A DNA stretch of 64,000 nt. Source: Candidatus Omnitrophota bacterium (GTDB lineage: Bacteria; Ratteibacteria; UBA8468; B48-G9; JAFGKM01). The translations under genes and the position numbers were made by a program. The notes beneath the pieces are model-generated. The model saw only the letters and a program-made list of their open reading frames with translations, was not told the origin of the DNA and made no database searches. The DNA is taken from NCBI GenBank assembly GCA_023819375.1, contig JAMWDI010000001.1:1-64000 (forward strand), written 5' to 3'. This document shows, one piece after another, positions 1 through 8,546 of the stretch. Each line of letters opens with the position of its first letter. Positions within the stretch are counted from its first letter, which is position 1.

Positions 1-1300
1 TAACTGAACTCTTTAACCTTGTTATCTTAAATGTCTTTGGATCTATATCCGCACTATATCCATCGTGAGGTTGACCATAATGATATTTAACCCTTGAATA
101 TTCAAATTCATCCCAGTATATTCCATCAAATCCAAATTTATCAATCAATAATTCTATTTCTTTTTCCTGGTCTTTTCCAAATGAATTTTCAAGTGTTGGG
201 AAAAATATAGGATATATTGGCTCTCCATAATCTGCCTGTGTTCCATCTGGTAAAAGTGTTATTGCATCTTTATATTTCTCTTTTGCATTTTTTGATGTTT
301 CTATAAAACAATGGAAATATGGCAAAACTTTTACATCTGGTTTTACTTCTTTTATCTTTTTTATCAATTCTTTAGTAGGTTCAGGGTCTGCATTTAAAAA
401 CTGTTCAAAATTATGTCCTTCAGTTCCTATTGCGTGGAAAATTATAAAATAGGCATTTTTATAATTAAAATATTGTTTCAATTCATCAATTGTCATATCT
501 ATATTAACAAAAACAGGTGGTTTAAATTGATTTAACCAACTTTCTGATACTTTCTGTTCTTTCCCTCTATTTGTAAAAGTAACACCACTTCCATATATTG
601 TAAAATTAGAATCAAAAAATCTTCTTATAGCATTAATAATTGAAAAATAATCTTTATCTTCTCTTACAAATATCGCCCATCTTGCTGTATATTCTGTATT
701 CGGCCTTATTACTAATTCATTATCTCCTATACCATATATACTCCCTGATACAAAATTCTGAACATGAACCCTAAATACATCACTTAATGGTAAAAGCCCT
801 ATTGAACCCGTCTCTGTTATTACTATCGTCGTTGGATTCGCTGGCTCATTTGATACACCCCTCTTTAAATATATCCTTAATCCACCTAAATAATGCTCTT
901 TTGCATCTGGTATCTCTACTTTATGTCTTATCATTACAGGTATTAACTCATCTTTCTTATTCTTTATCTTATCTATCACCTCTATGCACTCTTTATGTCT
1001 CTTGATGCTCCTTTCTATCTCATAATATTCTGTCTCTCCCTTTATCTTATCCTTCTCTATCTTTACATTCTTTAAGTTCTCTATCCTGTCTTTGTCTAAT
1101 CTCGCCCATATCCCTTCTGGTATTGAAAACTCACTTGTTATTATGTATTGGCTCCCTTTTAATTCAACTCTTATCGCTCCTGTCTCCTTTATCTCTACTT
1201 TATAGTCAATCTGCTTTACTTCTTTCGGCTCTATATAAACTAAATCCTGTGAAAATATAAAACCGCTTATTAAAATCAAAAACATTATCATTCTTTTCAT
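1..1300 (-). CDS. Secreted TIM-barrel glycosidase-like protein (3' end cut by window)
   Basis: The open frame starts at an ATG at 1300 behind an AGGAGAAAT ribosome site and runs off the window without a stop; about 433 codons are visible. A signal peptide (MKRMIMFLILISGFIFS) indicates export. The second half aligns by eye with the 970-aa protein at 10611-13523. Shared landmarks in the same order include a PVFVN segment, a VLPYFHCF strand, FPTLENSFGK and FDGIYWDE, followed by DGYSADIDPKT. The YWDE motif at the end of a predicted barrel strand looks like a glycosidase acid-base site, but I cannot name a CAZy family. It lies 12 bp downstream of another secreted protein gene and is probably co-transcribed with it and with the prepilin at 3273. 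Substrate unknown. Confidence 0.75.
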   Translation of the reverse strand, partial: MKRMIMFLILISGFIFSQDLVYIEPKEVKQIDYKVEIKETGAIRVELKGSQYIITSEFSIPEGIWARLDKDRIENLKNVKIEKDKIKGETEYYEIERSIKRHKECIEVIDKIKNKKDELIPVMIRHKVEIPDAKEHYLGGLRIYLKRGVSNEPANPTTIVITETGSIGLLPLSDVFRVHVQNFVSGSIYGIGDNELVIRPNTEYTARWAIFVREDKDYFSIINAIRRFFDSNFTIYGSGVTFTNRGKEQKVSESWLNQFKPPVFVNIDMTIDELKQYFNYKNAYFIIFHAIGTEGHNFEQFLNADPEPTKELIKKIKEVKPDVKVLPYFHCFIETSKNAKEKYKDAITLLPDGTQADYGEPIYPIFFPTLENSFGKDQEKEIELLIDKFGFDGIYWDEFEYSRVKYHYGQPHDGYSADIDPKTFKITRLKSSV

Positions 1301-1312
1301 ATTTCTCCTTTC

Positions 1313-2578
1313 TTATTTCTCTATTACTTTTAAATCCTTTATTATGAGTGGATTTTCTACTCCTGCATGATGTTTTATAATTATTTTATTTTCTCCATCT
1401 TTTAAAATGTCTGTTATATCAAATTTATATGTATATGGGTCATTCTCTGGAATATCTACTGGAAAATATGGGTTGTCTTCCGGCGGTATTACAAAAAATG
1501 GAGAATAATAAACTCTAAAATTACTTGTCCCAACATCATAAGTTTTTCCGCTCGCCATTGTAAAATTTTTACCTCTTTCAATCAATCTTTCAACTTTTAT
1601 CATTTCTCCATTTAAGTTTATTTCAAGAGCATTTGTATGTCCTGCAATTTTCTCACTATGTAATCTCGCTTTTAAATGTAAAATATATTTTCTACCTTCT
1701 TCCTTTTTTATTCTGAATATATAGTCCTTTTCCCCACCTTTAAGTATTTTCTCTTGAGGAATATAACTTATATTAACTTCCCCTTTTTTCTCTTCTCTTT
1801 TTATCTCAGGTATTGTCTTTACATATCTATTTCCTTTTACATCTTCCACTTCTATATAATAATTTTTTACAGGCAATATTTCTACTTCTCCTTCATATTT
1901 ATTTAATTCTTTTATTTCTCCTGAATCACTTATAAGACCATCATCACTATATAATTTAACTCTCTTTATTCCTTCCCCATCTATTTTATACTTTATCTTT
2001 CCTTTTTTTATAAAACTTAAAACCACATCATCATAATAACATTCTCCTTCCTGATTATAATAAGTCAAATATAAAGTAAGCGATTTTATTGGCTTTGGTA
2101 CTTCATACATCCATTTAATCTCATCCCAGTTATAAGTTCCTTTTTGAAGTGAAATATATGGCATATATTTACTTTCATTATCTGTATATGTAACCTGAAT
2201 TGACGGACCTGGAACACCTCCTTCATCAGTTATTCCTTTTATTTTAACTCTGTATGATAAATATAAATAGCCGCCTTCAAGAGGTTCACTAAAACTTATA
2301 CCCTGTGATATCCCTGCATCTACACCTCTTTTCCCTTTTATTTTATAACTGAAATTTCCTGAATATTTATCATCTTGCGTATATTCTCCTATTATCTCAT
2401 TTACCCTCTGTCCATCAACTGTCTTCAAGCCGTATTCTTTCCATATCCCTTTTGTCTCAAATCCTCCGTTTTTTACATAGTTTTTAATTTCAAAAAATTT
2501 ATCAGGCATCTCTATATCTATTTTAATTTCAGAAAAGATTAAAACAGGAAAAATTAAAAAAAACAAAAATTTTTTCAT
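1313..2578 (-). CDS. Secreted beta-sandwich protein, probably carbohydrate-binding
   Basis: 421 aa with an N-terminal signal peptide (MKKFLFFLIFPVLIFS). Residues about 30-190 look like a carbohydrate-binding jelly-roll: GGFETKGIWKEYG near the start and YYNQEGECYYDDVVLSF at the end are typical of CBM-like beta-sandwiches. The C-terminal third (about 285-421) is a second sandwich with LHLKARLHSEK and YKFDITDILKDGENKI. The same domain recurs in the 970-aa protein at 10611-13523 and in the remnant at 16026-16796. No catalytic motif is seen. The gene lies between a prepilin (35 bp upstream) and the TIM-barrel gene (12 bp downstream), which suggests one operon for surface carbohydrate handling. Function is inferred from fold and context. 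Confidence 0.7.
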   Translation of the reverse strand: MKKFLFFLIFPVLIFSEIKIDIEMPDKFFEIKNYVKNGGFETKGIWKEYGLKTVDGQRVNEIIGEYTQDDKYSGNFSYKIKGKRGVDAGISQGISFSEPLEGGYLYLSYRVKIKGITDEGGVPGPSIQVTYTDNESKYMPYISLQKGTYNWDEIKWMYEVPKPIKSLTLYLTYYNQEGECYYDDVVLSFIKKGKIKYKIDGEGIKRVKLYSDDGLISDSGEIKELNKYEGEVEILPVKNYYIEVEDVKGNRYVKTIPEIKREEKKGEVNISYIPQEKILKGGEKDYIFRIKKEEGRKYILHLKARLHSEKIAGHTNALEINLNGEMIKVERLIERGKNFTMASGKTYDVGTSNFRVYYSPFFVIPPEDNPYFPVDIPENDPYTYKFDITDILKDGENKIIIKHHAGVENPLIIKDLKVIEK

Positions 2579-2613
2579 TTAATTTCCTTTTTCAAATCAA
2601 TCCCCATAAATTT

Positions 2614-3273
2614 TTATTTATAGTAATAATTATCTACATCACGGAGTATTCCCTGACTCCAAGATGTCTTTTTTGAAAGGTTATCAAAGGATATATGTTT
2701 TACAGTCCCATCCATATATAAAACATTTATTGATTTATCTGGATGATTAAAATATGGAGCACGTTGGTAAACATTCTGGTCAAACCATATTGCTTTGTGC
2801 ATCTGCCTTGGTTCTATTCTATCTCTTGGGCTTGTATCCCAACTAAATGAAGTATTTACTGCTGGATTATGATAATAAACATACCAATAGGATGGATACC
2901 AACTTGTCGCCTCATATTTTATACTTCTATCACTTGGACATTTAAATACCCAGAAACCAGAAGGTCTCATATTAGATCTCCATTGTGCTCCAAGATATCC
3001 AAGTTTTGCAAGAACTGACGGTGGATATTGATACCATGCACTACTTGACCAATAATTTCCAAGGCCATACAACCAAGGAGAACAGATATATCCATCATAA
3101 TCCTGTGAATACATCGCTTCTGCCAAATATATCTGCTTTAAATTACTCATACATGCGGCTTGTCTTGCTCTTTCTCTTGCTTTGCTTAAAGCAGGTAGTA
3201 ACATTGCAGCCATAATAGCAATTATTGCCACTACTACAAGTAATTCTATCAAGGTGAATCCTCTTTTTTTCAT
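2614..3273 (-). CDS. Type IV prepilin-like protein (DUF1559, H-x-DG type)
   Basis: 219 aa. The short leader MKKRG is followed by [20 protein letters not shown], a canonical class III prepilin signal with cleavage at G|F and Glu at +5 of the mature protein. The next stretch, [17 protein letters not shown], is typical of the large DUF1559 pseudopilin family of Planctomycetes, Lentisphaerae and relatives. The C-terminus carries [13 protein letters not shown], a one-residue-longer version of the H-X9-DG motif. A strong GGGGG ribosome site lies 5 nt before the ATG. It is the first gene of the set that continues with two secreted proteins. The specific role of these pseudopilins is unknown; display or secretion at the cell surface is the usual expectation. 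Confidence 0.9.
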   Translation of the reverse strand: MKKRGFTLIELLVVVAIIAIMAAMLLPALSKARERARQAACMSNLKQIYLAEAMYSQDYDGYICSPWLYGLGNYWSSSAWYQYPPSVLAKLGYLGAQWRSNMRPSGFWVFKCPSDRSIKYEATSWYPSYWYVYYHNPAVNTSFSWDTSPRDRIEPRQMHKAIWFDQNVYQRAPYFNHPDKSINVLYMDGTVKHISFDNLSKKTSWSQGILRDVDNYYYK

Positions 3274-3299
3274 AATACCCCCTTTTTTTGATTTTAGGT

Positions 3300-3328
3300 A
3301 AAGTATACTTTTTTTTTCTGTATGTCAA
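3300..3328 (-). promoter_or_regulatory. Candidate promoter with 12-bp palindrome before prepilin gene
   Basis: On the minus strand TTGACA (3323-3328) is followed after only 15 bp by TATACT (3302-3307). The -10 sits inside a perfect palindrome, AAAGTATACTTT (3300-3311). The short spacer weakens the call, but the palindrome could be an operator. Farther upstream, TACTTTTTTGCTTT occurs twice (plus strand 3341-3354 and 3361-3374), exactly 20 bp apart. Confidence 0.4.
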
Positions 3329-3372
3329 GAAGACTTTGTTTACTTTTTTGCTTTTTTATATACTTTTTTGCT

Positions 3373-4491
3373 TTAATCAAAAATTTCAACTAAATAACTT
3401 CTTCTATATTTTTCATGGGTTGAATCTATCGTGATTACTTTTTCATTTTCCCATCTCGGATGCAAGTCACATCTTATTGGAGTTGATTTTATTTGCGGTA
3501 TTGAATAAAATTTTCCAATTACAATTTCTTTTTTATTTTCAATATCAAAAATTTTTAAATACTGATAATTTTTTACAGGATAGGTATCATACAAAATAAA
3601 TTTTTTATTTTTTGAAAATGAACAATGTCCATCTTCTTTTTGCATATTTTCACTTATTTTTCTATATTTACCTGTCTTATCTTCAACAATCCAAAAACCT
3701 TGCTCATTGTTTATTTCTGCCCATACCACTATTTCTTTCTCGTCTTTCCAGTCAAAATGTGAAATTAAATATGAATCAATCAAATCATAAATTTCTCTTC
3801 CTTCTAAATCACTTGTTATAAATCTTGTTTTATGGCTTTCTTCAATTTTTTCTTTCCATCTATTAACAAAACAAAATCTCGTTCCATCTTTGTTAAATAA
3901 GGTATGATTAAACCATGCATAAGAATTTTTTATATTCTTTTCTTTCCTAAATTCAAGCATTTTCGCAACAGGAACTATTAATTTATACTCTCCTGTATTT
4001 AAATCAACAAAATATATTCCATCTTTTTCAGGCCATTTTTCATTTTCATATTTATCAATTCCACCTTCATATCCATATCCAGGGCGCCATTTATTAAGTC
4101 GTGAAAAATTTAAACTTAAAGCAATTCTTTTCCCTGGAAAAACACAACTTACAGGTCTTTCTATTATCTTTGTTTTTCCATTTTTTACATTATAAATTTT
4201 TGAGAAAAATTCTCTCCCTATTCTTATGTTATAAATTATTTCTTCATTTGATAACCAGGAAAGCATACATCCCTGTTGAAAATTCCAGGTATATGTCTCA
4301 TCAATTTTTTCATACTTTTTACTTTCAATGTCTCCAATAAAAATTTCTGCTTTATCATTTTCTTCTGGATTTCTATCCTGAAAATCTACTTTTAGAAATA
4401 AAAAATATTTATTATCAGGACTTAATTGCTTTTTATCATAATAACCAAAAAAACATATTTTATTTTCTGGTGTTAAAGGTATTACTTTCAT
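3373..4491 (-). CDS. Seven-bladed propeller protein, oligogalacturonate lyase-like (PL22-type)
   Basis: 372 aa from the ATG at 4491, which overlaps the TGA of the upstream gene (ATGA) and has GGAAAG upstream; a start 24 nt farther up would run into that gene. No signal peptide, so probably cytoplasmic. Repeated blade strands and the landmarks FFGYYDKKQLSPD, WNFQQGCMLSWL, SLNFSRLNKWRPGYGY, SHFDW, DGHCSF and CDLHPRW match the propeller family often annotated as oligogalacturonate lyase (PL22). In PL22 enzymes, His and Gln residues in the propeller centre hold Mn2+ for beta-elimination of pectin oligomers. I infer the fold and family; the substrate may be different here. Pairs translationally with the QueG-like gene upstream. 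Confidence 0.7.
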   Translation of the reverse strand: MKVIPLTPENKICFFGYYDKKQLSPDNKYFLFLKVDFQDRNPEENDKAEIFIGDIESKKYEKIDETYTWNFQQGCMLSWLSNEEIIYNIRIGREFFSKIYNVKNGKTKIIERPVSCVFPGKRIALSLNFSRLNKWRPGYGYEGGIDKYENEKWPEKDGIYFVDLNTGEYKLIVPVAKMLEFRKEKNIKNSYAWFNHTLFNKDGTRFCFVNRWKEKIEESHKTRFITSDLEGREIYDLIDSYLISHFDWKDEKEIVVWAEINNEQGFWIVEDKTGKYRKISENMQKEDGHCSFSKNKKFILYDTYPVKNYQYLKIFDIENKKEIVIGKFYSIPQIKSTPIRCDLHPRWENEKVITIDSTHEKYRRSYLVEIFD

Positions 4492-6791
4492 TTTATCTTT
4501 CCTTTTACAGGACAATTAACTATACATGGTTCACAAATACATATAAGTCGTCTCTGAATAGGATCATATTGCTTAAGTGCGCTACATAATTTTTCTGGTG
4601 TAATTTTTTCAGGTGGCATTATATTTGTACTAACTCCCATATATTTTGGTCCTTCATTTCCAACAAGTCCATATTTCTTTGCCCAATCACACTTTAAAAT
4701 ATCTATATCAAAAAATGAAAATTTTTTATCTCCAACTTTAATTTCTATTTTTTCTTCCTTTAATGCTTTTACAGGGCAACTTTTCAAACAAGAATAACAC
4801 TCTTTGCATAACTTTTTACCTAAATAAATATTATCCTCCTGTAGTTTTAAGTCAGTAATCACTGAAATAAATCTTTGTCTATTCCCAAATTCAGGGGTTA
4901 AAATAATTCCATTAAGTCCAATTTCTCCAAGTCCTGAGCATAAAGCAGAAAATCTTGAAATTGTTGCATCATAAAATTTAAACCATTTTCCATAAGGAAA
5001 AGTAAATCCCCATGGATGAGCAATTTCTCCACTTGTCTCTCCTGGATCTATCACAATTTTCCCTTTATATCCATTTTTTTCAAGATATTTTACAAGGTCA
5101 AGAGCAAGGGCTAATAATTCAAAAGTAACTCTATGTTGAGCATATGCAGAATAAGGACCAATTGTTTCAGATAATGTTTTTCCAGCAGTATCTAAACAAG
5201 CATCTGGATAGTGTAACCCAATAGTTATAACTGACCTTGCATTTTTTAAATAATCAAAACTTTTCTTTATTTTAAATTCTCTTTCAATTACAACAGGAAT
5301 TGTTTTTCCATAACCTCTTCTTTTAAGGCCATCCTCTATATCTTCTATTTCTATTCTCTTTGTCTTTCCTATAGATGTCTTTTCTATTTGAATTATTACA
5401 TTATCAAACCTCTCTGTAGAAGTTATCCCAACTAAATCAGCACCCTTTTGTTTTAAATACTTTTTTAAACTTTCTGAGGATATTCTCTTTTTTGAAATAG
5501 AAATCTTCCTTTCATATCTTATTGTTTTTATTTTTGCAGAAGTAAAAACATATCTAAAATGAATATTCTCTCCTATTTTTTCATTTATAACTTTACCTTT
5601 TTCATTCAATTTCCCAAGACCACAGACAACTGCCAAAACATTTTCAGGAAATATTGTTTTTACAAGTGAAGAATAACCTAAATTCTGACATAAATGACTT
5701 ATATCGGAAGATAAAAATCTCATTCTTTCTTCAACTGCCATTTCCATTTCTTTATTGTTATAACTCATACCAAAAACAATAATTGACTTAATGTCAGGGA
5801 GATAATTTTTCATTTCAAATCCATATTCATTAAACTTCTCCACACTTTCAATTGCAAGTAAATCAACATTTTTATCAATACATATTTTTTTTATCTTTTC
5901 TGCTAATTTCTCTGGTTTTATATTTACAATTTCTCTTCTCCTTCTCCAAGTTCTCCCAAATCTTTCATCTTTAAATCTTCTTTCAGGAACCATACAAACA
6001 TACATACAAATTCCTGTATCCGGTCCTCTATTCCCAATTGTATGAATTAACTTTAAAAATGTCTCTTCATCCCCTTTTTCAGCAAATGGTGGGATCATAT
6101 TAAAACTTTCCCATATGCATCTCCATTTGTTTATATCAGGGAATTTAAAAACTTTTCCTCCAATTTCAATCTCATTTATTTTTTTTACTTCTTTTCTATA
6201 TGCATCTGTCGGACAATTTTTAACACACTCCATACATCTGTCACATAAAGGTTTTCCATTATACATAGGATCTGGAATAAGTTCTGCTGATGTAACAATT
6301 GAAGTTAACCTTGTTCTTGCCCCATAAACAGGATGAATAAATAACCCATTCCAACCAATTTCTCCAAGACCTGCTGCAACTCCTGCATATCTATGAACAA
6401 GGTCTGGTGCAAACGGATGATTTATATCTTTATATGGTTTAAATCTCCATATATTACTTGTTGCTATTGGTAATGCTTGATATCCTTTGTTTTCAAGAAA
6501 TCTTGCAACCCAGAAAGCAATTGATTCTAATCTTTGATTCATACCTGTACCACTTTGATTTGCTCCATAAATATCATATTGGTGATTTCTCCACTCTTTT
6601 TCTTCAAGTTCTACAGATGCGTCAAGAAAATAAAGTCCAACTACAATTACACTTTTTGCATTTGGTAAAAGTCCTTTTGGAGAAAGCATTAAAGGAGCAT
6701 TTTTAAATCTATCAACACTTGCAATACCAACAAAATCCGCTCCTTTTTCTTTTGCAATCTCTTTAACTTTTTCTGTTAGCTTTTTATTCAT
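4488..6791 (-). CDS. Three-module QueG-like iron-sulfur protein
   Basis: About 767 aa from the ATG at 6791; a GTG 24 nt upstream (6815) is possible but overlaps the previous frame. Module 1 (about 1-285) has the epoxyqueuosine-reductase-like fold with GLGEIGWNGL and the ferredoxin motif CDRCMECVKNCPTDA. Module 2 (about 290-440) repeats the N-terminal fold but has no cysteine clusters. Module 3 (about 450-767) has GLGEIGLNGI, CKECYSCLKSCPVKA and a final CICEPCIVNCP. Family members reduce substrates with 4Fe-4S clusters, with cobalamin in QueG itself. The triplication and a degenerate middle copy argue for a role other than queuosine synthesis, possibly a reductase acting with its neighbour. 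Substrate not identifiable. Confidence 0.75.
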   Translation of the reverse strand: MNKKLTEKVKEIAKEKGADFVGIASVDRFKNAPLMLSPKGLLPNAKSVIVVGLYFLDASVELEEKEWRNHQYDIYGANQSGTGMNQRLESIAFWVARFLENKGYQALPIATSNIWRFKPYKDINHPFAPDLVHRYAGVAAGLGEIGWNGLFIHPVYGARTRLTSIVTSAELIPDPMYNGKPLCDRCMECVKNCPTDAYRKEVKKINEIEIGGKVFKFPDINKWRCIWESFNMIPPFAEKGDEETFLKLIHTIGNRGPDTGICMYVCMVPERRFKDERFGRTWRRRREIVNIKPEKLAEKIKKICIDKNVDLLAIESVEKFNEYGFEMKNYLPDIKSIIVFGMSYNNKEMEMAVEERMRFLSSDISHLCQNLGYSSLVKTIFPENVLAVVCGLGKLNEKGKVINEKIGENIHFRYVFTSAKIKTIRYERKISISKKRISSESLKKYLKQKGADLVGITSTERFDNVIIQIEKTSIGKTKRIEIEDIEDGLKRRGYGKTIPVVIEREFKIKKSFDYLKNARSVITIGLHYPDACLDTAGKTLSETIGPYSAYAQHRVTFELLALALDLVKYLEKNGYKGKIVIDPGETSGEIAHPWGFTFPYGKWFKFYDATISRFSALCSGLGEIGLNGIILTPEFGNRQRFISVITDLKLQEDNIYLGKKLCKECYSCLKSCPVKALKEEKIEIKVGDKKFSFFDIDILKCDWAKKYGLVGNEGPKYMGVSTNIMPPEKITPEKLCSALKQYDPIQRRLICICEPCIVNCPVKGKIK

Positions 6792-6801
6792 TTTTTTATT
6801 C

Positions 6802-7335
6802 TTAATTTTTATCACAAATTTTTAGAATTTCAATTGTTTTTAATGCAATTTCTTTTCTTAATTTCTGATAATCATCAAATCCAATCCCATTTTTAACTTT
6901 TAAACTTCCACTTACATATCCAGAATCACCACTCAATTCTTTTCCTTCTGTCCAGAAAAAACCATTTCTTGAAGAAAGTTCTTCTATATTAAAATTTGAA
7001 AGTAATTTTAAAACTTCTTTTTCTACTTCTCCCAAAATTTTTTTATTTTTATCATTTTCAGTTTTTTTCTTTTCATTTAGGATAGTAAAAAAAGTGTAAA
7101 TATATTTATAATCATCAACTCCTTCTCTTGCTCCCTCCCATCCAGTTGTAGGGCCTGAAGGATTTCTATCCCATTCAGGATAATAATGAATATAATTATT
7201 TTTAGGAACATTTAAATCATTATAGATATCTTTCCCATTTGTATAATAAGGTCTTTGATATGCATAAGTTATCATCCCTTCTCCTTCTGTTAACCATAAA
7301 AGTAATCCATAAGCAAATCTCATACTTTCAGCATT
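6802..7335 (-). pseudogene. C-terminal remnant of a DUF4091-type secreted hydrolase
   Basis: An open frame of about 176 codons ends at 6802. It begins mid-protein with NAESMRFAYGLLLWLTEGEG and includes PSGPTTGWEGAREGVDDYKYI, the characteristic end of large glycoside-hydrolase-like proteins of the DUF4091 type (R-E-G-hydrophobic-D-D-Y). Everything N-terminal to this, normally several hundred residues, is missing. The frame is preceded directly by the 5' end of a prepilin gene in a different frame, so it is the product of a deletion and has no proper start or ribosome site. It may be translated from an internal ATG at low level, but a truncated enzyme without its barrel is unlikely to work. Confidence 0.75.
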
Positions 7336-7411
7336 CAACAACAGCAAGGATAGCAATTATCGCAATTACAACCAGTAACTCTATTAGTGTGAATCCAAAT
7401 CTTCTTTTCAT
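7328..7411 (-). pseudogene. Truncated prepilin gene, 27 codons, ending at a deletion junction
   Basis: Starts at an ATG at 7411 with a strong GGGGGTGA ribosome site and encodes [20 protein letters not shown], then ILAVVEC and a TGA. The first 23 residues are a perfect prepilin leader and hydrophobic helix like those at 2614, 13546 and 16818. The sequence then departs where the others read [18 protein letters not shown] and runs into the hydrolase tail. It follows the GntR-LacI regulator by 5 bp, the same order as in the intact modules. Confidence 0.85.
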
Positions 7412-7416
7412 AAAAA

Positions 7417-8478
7417 TCACCCCCTTTCAAAAACAAAATTTTTTTCAAAATTTATATCAAATTTTGTTTTATTCTTCATTTCTTTACCAGGAACTATTAA
7501 TCTATTTTCATAAACTTCCTCTCCATTTATTAATTTTTCCATAATTTCCATAGTTATTTTGCCCATTTCTTCTTCTGAAAAATTATAATTATGAGTATCC
7601 TTTACAAAAATTTTTTTACCTATAATTTTTTTTGCAATTGTTGCTGTTTTTTCTTCTATCACAATAAGTGAATCAACCGGTTCTTTTAATTTCAGTATTT
7701 CCATTACACATCTTTCTCCATCTTTTTTTGTATAATTACTTTCTTTAACTATTGTTTCATCATAGGGTATTTTATTTTTAGAAAGAGCATTTATATATCC
7801 TTTTAAAAATAACAAACTTAAAGATATTGCACCAAGTTTTTTTGCCTGAGTTGCAGGTCCTATTATTAAACCTATTCTTTTATATCCTTTATTTATTAAT
7901 TCTTCTGTTATCTTTTCACCCAAAAATTCAAAATCGGGAAGAATATATGGAACTAAAAGACCTTCATATCCATGGCCAACAAGAACAACAGGTATATTTT
8001 TTTCTTTTATAAATAAAATATCTTTTCTTTCAATAAAATCCGCTATTATAACTCCATTCAATTCTCTTTTCTCTATAGAATTAAGAAATAAAGAACCTTT
8101 TTTCCCCTCAACACTCCTTCCTTCAAGAGAGAAGATTACAAAATGATAATTTTTACTCTTTGAATATTTTTTAATTCCTAAAAGAAACTCATTCACCCCA
8201 GGATTTTTTAAACTTTCAATATTGGAAAATAAAATACCAATATTTTTAACTTCTTTTTTTTCTTCTTTAAAAAATCTACTTACATAAGTTCCTTTCCCTT
8301 TTATCCTATATATGTATCCTTCTCTTTCCAATTCCTCTAATGCTCTTATAACAGTAATTCCACTATATCCATATTTTCTCATTAAATAATTCTGTGAATA
8401 AAATAAATCTCCAACTTTAAATTTTTCCTTTATTTCTTTCTCTAAAATTTTTTTTAATCTTATATAATTCGGTATCAT
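7417..8478 (-). CDS. GntR-LacI hybrid transcription regulator
   Basis: 353 aa. Residues about 1-66 form a GntR-type winged helix-turn-helix (SQNYLMRKYGYSGITVIRAL, then EREGYIYRIKGKGTYV). Residues about 75-350 form a LacI/periplasmic-binding-protein sensor domain with GVIIADFIERKDI, VLVGHGYEG and GLIIGPATQAK. This is the same architecture as AraR of Bacillus, where a sugar releases the repressor from DNA. The stop codon lies inside the ribosome site of the truncated prepilin, so both were one transcript. It is closely related to the regulator at 18376-19392 by eye (same N-terminus, shared GAxSxSLLFL segment). The effector is unknown but probably a sugar. Likely autoregulated through the repeats upstream. 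Confidence 0.88.
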   Translation of the reverse strand: MIPNYIRLKKILEKEIKEKFKVGDLFYSQNYLMRKYGYSGITVIRALEELEREGYIYRIKGKGTYVSRFFKEEKKEVKNIGILFSNIESLKNPGVNEFLLGIKKYSKSKNYHFVIFSLEGRSVEGKKGSLFLNSIEKRELNGVIIADFIERKDILFIKEKNIPVVLVGHGYEGLLVPYILPDFEFLGEKITEELINKGYKRIGLIIGPATQAKKLGAISLSLLFLKGYINALSKNKIPYDETIVKESNYTKKDGERCVMEILKLKEPVDSLIVIEEKTATIAKKIIGKKIFVKDTHNYNFSEEEMGKITMEIMEKLINGEEVYENRLIVPGKEMKNKTKFDINFEKNFVFERG

Positions 8479-8481
8479 TTT

Positions 8482-8533
8482 CTTATTCGCTTATGCGTAT
8501 AAGTTATTTTAACTTAAATTTCATTTTTGTCAA
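8482..8533 (-). promoter_or_regulatory. Promoter and candidate operator of GntR-LacI regulator (8478)
   Basis: On the minus strand TTGACA (8528-8533), 16-bp spacer, TAAAAT (8506-8511). Two bases downstream of the -10 begins a 22-bp element (8482-8503) of the form CTTA-N6-TAAG-N4-TAAG. It covers the predicted start of transcription. The regulator at 19392 has an element of the same length, form and position. Confidence 0.65.
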
Positions 8534-8546
8534 GTAAAAATCTTTA

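Noticed and set aside
787-1005. Plus-strand frame rich in Leu and Ser
   Set aside because: Lies antisense within the clearly coding secreted barrel gene (1-1300) and has no start signals.
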